From Frisingicoccus sp009929615 (lineage in GTDB: Bacteria > Bacillota > Clostridia > Lachnospirales > Lachnospiraceae), in NCBI GenBank assembly GCA_028692275.1, contig JAQUXR010000001.1:124001-188000 (forward strand): 64,000 nt of DNA. The letters run 5' to 3'. Every line of letters begins with the position of its first letter. Position 1 is the stretch's first letter. The notes below the pieces were generated by a model. It saw only the letters and a program-made list of their open reading frames with translations, did no database searches and was not told the DNA's origin. Positions 61,477 to 64,000 of the stretch are shown one piece after another. A program made the translations under genes and the position numbers.

Positions 61477-62700
61477 TTATACCTCCCACACATGCTCTAT
61501 ACGGCTTACACCCGCATCCCCCAATGAAGAATAGACCTCAAATGTATAGGCATCTTTATAATAATCTACCGGTGTTGCCATATCCGATTCAATGGCAACA
61601 TCCAGGGTGTATTTGCCCGGCAGCAATAACAGTTTCTGCATCTTAATCTTGATGCTTCCATCCTTTTCCAAATCAAACTGCTCAAACTGTTCAATCTTCG
61701 TATTCGTACCATAACACTGAATACCATCACTTCTGAAAATTCCGATGCCAAAAACAGCATCCACAACCTTCTCTTTAACCGCATACTTGATACATATATC
61801 GGCTCCGTCTTCCGAAGCAAATACGGTTTTCTTTTTTCCGCTTCCGTCTTCCATGTGAATGTCCGTAAATCGGGCTTTGCCATTCCCCCAGCGGTTGTCA
61901 CTGTCGAAAACATTGTTCTCGTCCCGCTCTTTACGGTCTGCTTTTTCCGCATCTGTTTCACGTTTTTCACCCATGAAATTCAGATAATCACGGTCAATAT
62001 CTCTTGGGCTTCCTTCGCCTTTGATGTGGCCTTCATGAATCCAGATGCTTCGGTCACAAATCTGTTCAATCTGTCCCATGGAATGGGAAACGATAACAAT
62101 GGTTGTTCCCTGGGCTTTAATCTCCCGAAGCTTATTAAAACATTTTGCCTGGAAGTTGACATCGCCAACGGCCAGAATCTCATCAATCAGTAAAATATCT
62201 GCATTTACATTAATGGCAACAGAAAATGCCAGACGCATATACATACCTGAAGAATAAGTCCTTACCGGGTTATCCAGGAAAGGTTCCATCTCTGAAAATT
62301 CAATGATATCGTCCAAACGTTCATCAATCTCTTTCTTGGTCAAACCAAAAATCGAGGCATTTGTGTAGATATTTTCACGTCCGCTCATGTCGGGATGAAA
62401 ACCTGCACCTAATTCAATTAAACTGGATACACGTCCCTTTAATTCAATGGTTCCTGAATCCGGATACATAATTCGTGTGAGCAGTTTTAAAGTTGTACTC
62501 TTTCCACAGCCATTATGTCCGATAAGACCAACAGCCTCACCTTCTTTAACATCAAAACTGACATCATCCAGAACCCACCGTTCCTCGTAGCGATTTCTAT
62601 TACGGAAAAGAATTCTTTCCTTGAGCTGGCTGCCCTTATCCATATATACTTTAAATTTCTTCTTTACATCTCTAACTTCTATTGCGTTCCCTTGTTTCAT
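61477..62700 (-). CDS. wzt: polysaccharide ABC transporter ATPase (Wzt) with C-terminal carbohydrate-binding domain
   Basis: Wzt powers export of finished lipid-linked polysaccharide. The 407-residue product has an ABC domain with Walker A GLIGHNGCGKSTTLKLL, signature YSSGMYMRLAFSVA, Walker B ILLIDEILAVGD and the switch His in VIVSHSMGQIEQ. A C-terminal beta domain of about 140 residues follows (about 265-405, including GKARFTDIHMEDGSG), as in Wzt proteins that read a chain-end modification. It touches wzm with no gap. The adjacent methyltransferase fits recognition of a capped chain. Confidence 0.93.
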   Translation of the reverse strand: MKQGNAIEVRDVKKKFKVYMDKGSQLKERILFRNRNRYEERWVLDDVSFDVKEGEAVGLIGHNGCGKSTTLKLLTRIMYPDSGTIELKGRVSSLIELGAGFHPDMSGRENIYTNASIFGLTKKEIDERLDDIIEFSEMEPFLDNPVRTYSSGMYMRLAFSVAINVNADILLIDEILAVGDVNFQAKCFNKLREIKAQGTTIVIVSHSMGQIEQICDRSIWIHEGHIKGEGSPRDIDRDYLNFMGEKRETDAEKADRKERDENNVFDSDNRWGNGKARFTDIHMEDGSGKKKTVFASEDGADICIKYAVKEKVVDAVFGIGIFRSDGIQCYGTNTKIEQFEQFDLEKDGSIKIKMQKLLLLPGKYTLDVAIESDMATPVDYYKDAYTFEVYSSLGDAGVSRIEHVWEV

Positions 62701-63477
62701 CTACAGTTCCTCCGCAAAACCTTTTTGTAATTTCTGGAATACAGCATAGCCCACTAAGAGTAAAACAACCCCCATGACTACACCGCTGAATAATGTCCGT
62801 ATATGAGGCACCTGACCACCATAAAGCACATCCCGATATCCTGTAATTACTGGTGTCATCGGATTTAAATTCATAATCGGACGCAGCTTTTCAGGTACCA
62901 TTTCAAGAGAATAAACAACAGGTGTAAAATACATCCATGCCATAGTTACAATACCAAGAATATACTCTAAATCTCTAAAGTATACCGTCAATGCTGACGT
63001 CAGCAGTGCACCGCCAAGACACATAAGATATTCAACCGCCATAATAATCGGCAGGTAGCAAATCGCTCTCAGATTAATGCCTACACCGGAGACAAGGACC
63101 ACCGCAAAGATAACCAGAAAGCATAGCAGCATGTTGACAAAATTACTGGTTACATAAGCAATTGGCATAACCTCTCGCGGAAAATAAATCTTTTTGACCA
63201 TATCCTTCTGGTTAAGAATACTCGCTGCACCCCCGGTCAGTGAACCACTGAAAAACAGCCACGGAATCAGACCAACAAACAAATACAAATAAAACTTTTC
63301 AATATTATTCGGCATAACTACCGAGAAAACAAAAGTGTATACACACAGCTGTAACAGAGGATTGATAAATGTCCAAAGGAATCCCAGTGCTGACCCCTTG
63401 TATCTTCCCCTTAATTCTTTTCGAACCAGACTATAAATCATCTGTCTGTAATCATAAATCTCTTTCAAGTGTCTCAT
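62701..63477 (-). CDS. wzm: polysaccharide ABC transporter permease (Wzm)
   Basis: Wzm forms the export channel with Wzt. The 258-residue product has six hydrophobic helices and the ABC-2 family pattern: RQMIYSLVRKELRGRYKGSA near the start, LGFLWTFINPLLQLCVYTFV, the NFVNMLLCFLVIF segment and VPEKLRPIMNLNPMTPVITGYRD. GGAG precedes the ATG. Its start overlaps the glycosyltransferase gene before it by 26 bases. Confidence 0.93.
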   Translation of the reverse strand: MRHLKEIYDYRQMIYSLVRKELRGRYKGSALGFLWTFINPLLQLCVYTFVFSVVMPNNIEKFYLYLFVGLIPWLFFSGSLTGGAASILNQKDMVKKIYFPREVMPIAYVTSNFVNMLLCFLVIFAVVLVSGVGINLRAICYLPIIMAVEYLMCLGGALLTSALTVYFRDLEYILGIVTMAWMYFTPVVYSLEMVPEKLRPIMNLNPMTPVITGYRDVLYGGQVPHIRTLFSGVVMGVVLLLVGYAVFQKLQKGFAEEL

Positions 63478-64000
63478 AAATTTCTCCTATCCGCGTCTTT
63501 ATCCTGCTCACAGCATTCTCCATGCTTAACTTTTCTGCAATATATTCCTGTGCCTTCCGCCGTATCTGCTCATAATAAACTTTGTCCTTATAAAGCTTGC
63601 GCATATATACCGCCGCCATATGAATGTCCGGCTCCGCCCATCGTGCGCCTTTCTTATAAGGCGGACTGTCCTTCTCCAAAGTTGCAAAGGAGCAGTCAAC
63701 CATACAGGCCACCTCGGAATTCATAAATTCTGTGTTTGATGACCAGTTTGTAGCAATCACCGGCGTTCCCACAATCATGGCCTCCGCCATAACCAGTCCG
63801 AAGCCTTCGGCCCGATGCAGGGATACAAACACATCCGCCTGTTTAATCAACGAATTCACTTCCACCTTACTGAGGGTTTCCGTGATAAAATAGACATTTG
63901 GGCATTCTTCCAACCACCGGTTTAGATGCTCCATATCTCTCGGTTTTGCATTATTAATTTTCACAATAATGCCCACATCCGGGTTGTTTTTAAAAGCCTT
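63452..64000 (-). CDS. family 4 glycosyltransferase (partial, N-terminus beyond window)
   Basis: Only the C-terminal 182 codons are in the window; the frame is open to base 64000. The donor domain shows VYFITETLSKVEVNSLIKQA and DVFVSLHRAEGFGLVMAEAM with the E-x7-E pair, then GTPVIATNWSSNTEFMN, standard GT4 marks. A GTG at 63976 is not the start, because GT4 sequence continues upstream (KAFKNNPDV). It overlaps wzm and belongs to the same transcript. Confidence 0.9.
   Translation of the reverse strand, partial: KAFKNNPDVGIIVKINNAKPRDMEHLNRWLEECPNVYFITETLSKVEVNSLIKQADVFVSLHRAEGFGLVMAEAMIVGTPVIATNWSSNTEFMNSEVACMVDCSFATLEKDSPPYKKGARWAEPDIHMAAVYMRKLYKDKVYYEQIRRKAQEYIAEKLSMENAVSRIKTRIGEIYETLERDL

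Overview
The window reads as a chromosomal segment of a low-GC Gram-positive bacterium of the class Clostridia, most likely a Lachnospiraceae gut commensal. This rests on the secE-nusG-rplK-rplA order, the Gram-positive style L1 leader elements, strong GGAGG ribosome binding sites, LytR-CpsA-Psr (LCP) proteins with long N-terminal extensions, DUF4367 and DUF4214 proteins, and secreted proteins with Ser/Glu/Thr linkers. Genus assignment from sequence alone is not safe.

Layout. 1-2.4 kb (minus): rpmG-secE-nusG-rplK-rplA, with two L1-type autoregulatory hairpins and a repeat element between rplK and rplA. 2.4-5 kb (minus): comF, then a secreted protein and a DUF4367 membrane protein. 5-14.4 kb (minus): the proximal cell-wall glycan module, comprising two LCP ligases, a CapD/PglF-type dehydratase, a DegT aminotransferase, an initiating sugar-1-phosphate transferase, a family 2 glycosyltransferase and a TarI/IspD-like cytidylyltransferase. 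14.4-16 kb (minus): a TRIC-type channel and a PanE-like reductase. 16-23.4 kb: sugar nucleotide supply, with pgm and a manC-cupin-manA fusion on minus, and manC, gmd and rmd on plus (GDP-mannose to GDP-D-rhamnose). 23.4-33.2 kb: three secreted DUF4214 proteins carrying different catalytic domains (L,D-transpeptidase, M6-like metalloprotease, transglutaminase-like). The first is intact. The second is split by an IS3-family element. The third has a frameshift and a premature stop. The last two meet head-on inside DUF4214 codons. 33.2-64 kb (minus): a large, mostly tightly packed polysaccharide cluster. It includes an Arn-like lipid-linked sugar module, UDP-galactopyranose mutase, a Wzx flippase, a radical SAM/SPASM enzyme, UDP-glucose dehydrogenase, many GT2 and GT4 glycosyltransferases, several GT-C-like membrane proteins, and a Wzm/Wzt ABC exporter beside a coiled-coil methyltransferase.

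How the genes appear to work together (inference). Sugars are activated (GDP-Man/GDP-D-Rha, UDP-Galf, UDP-GlcA, probably a TDP-4-amino sugar and a CDP-polyol) and built on undecaprenyl phosphate by the sugar transferase and the glycosyltransferases. Products are exported by Wzx and/or Wzm/Wzt, decorated outside by GT-C enzymes fed by polyprenyl-phosphate sugar synthases and a half-size flippase pair, and attached to peptidoglycan by the LCP proteins. The DUF4214 proteins are probably envelope enzymes that act in or on this wall. Most notable are the decaying DUF4214 enzyme set with its head-on junction, the ManC-ManA fusion lacking its usual catalytic Arg, the Arn-like module with an ATP-grasp ligase, and the possible chain-termination module next to Wzt.
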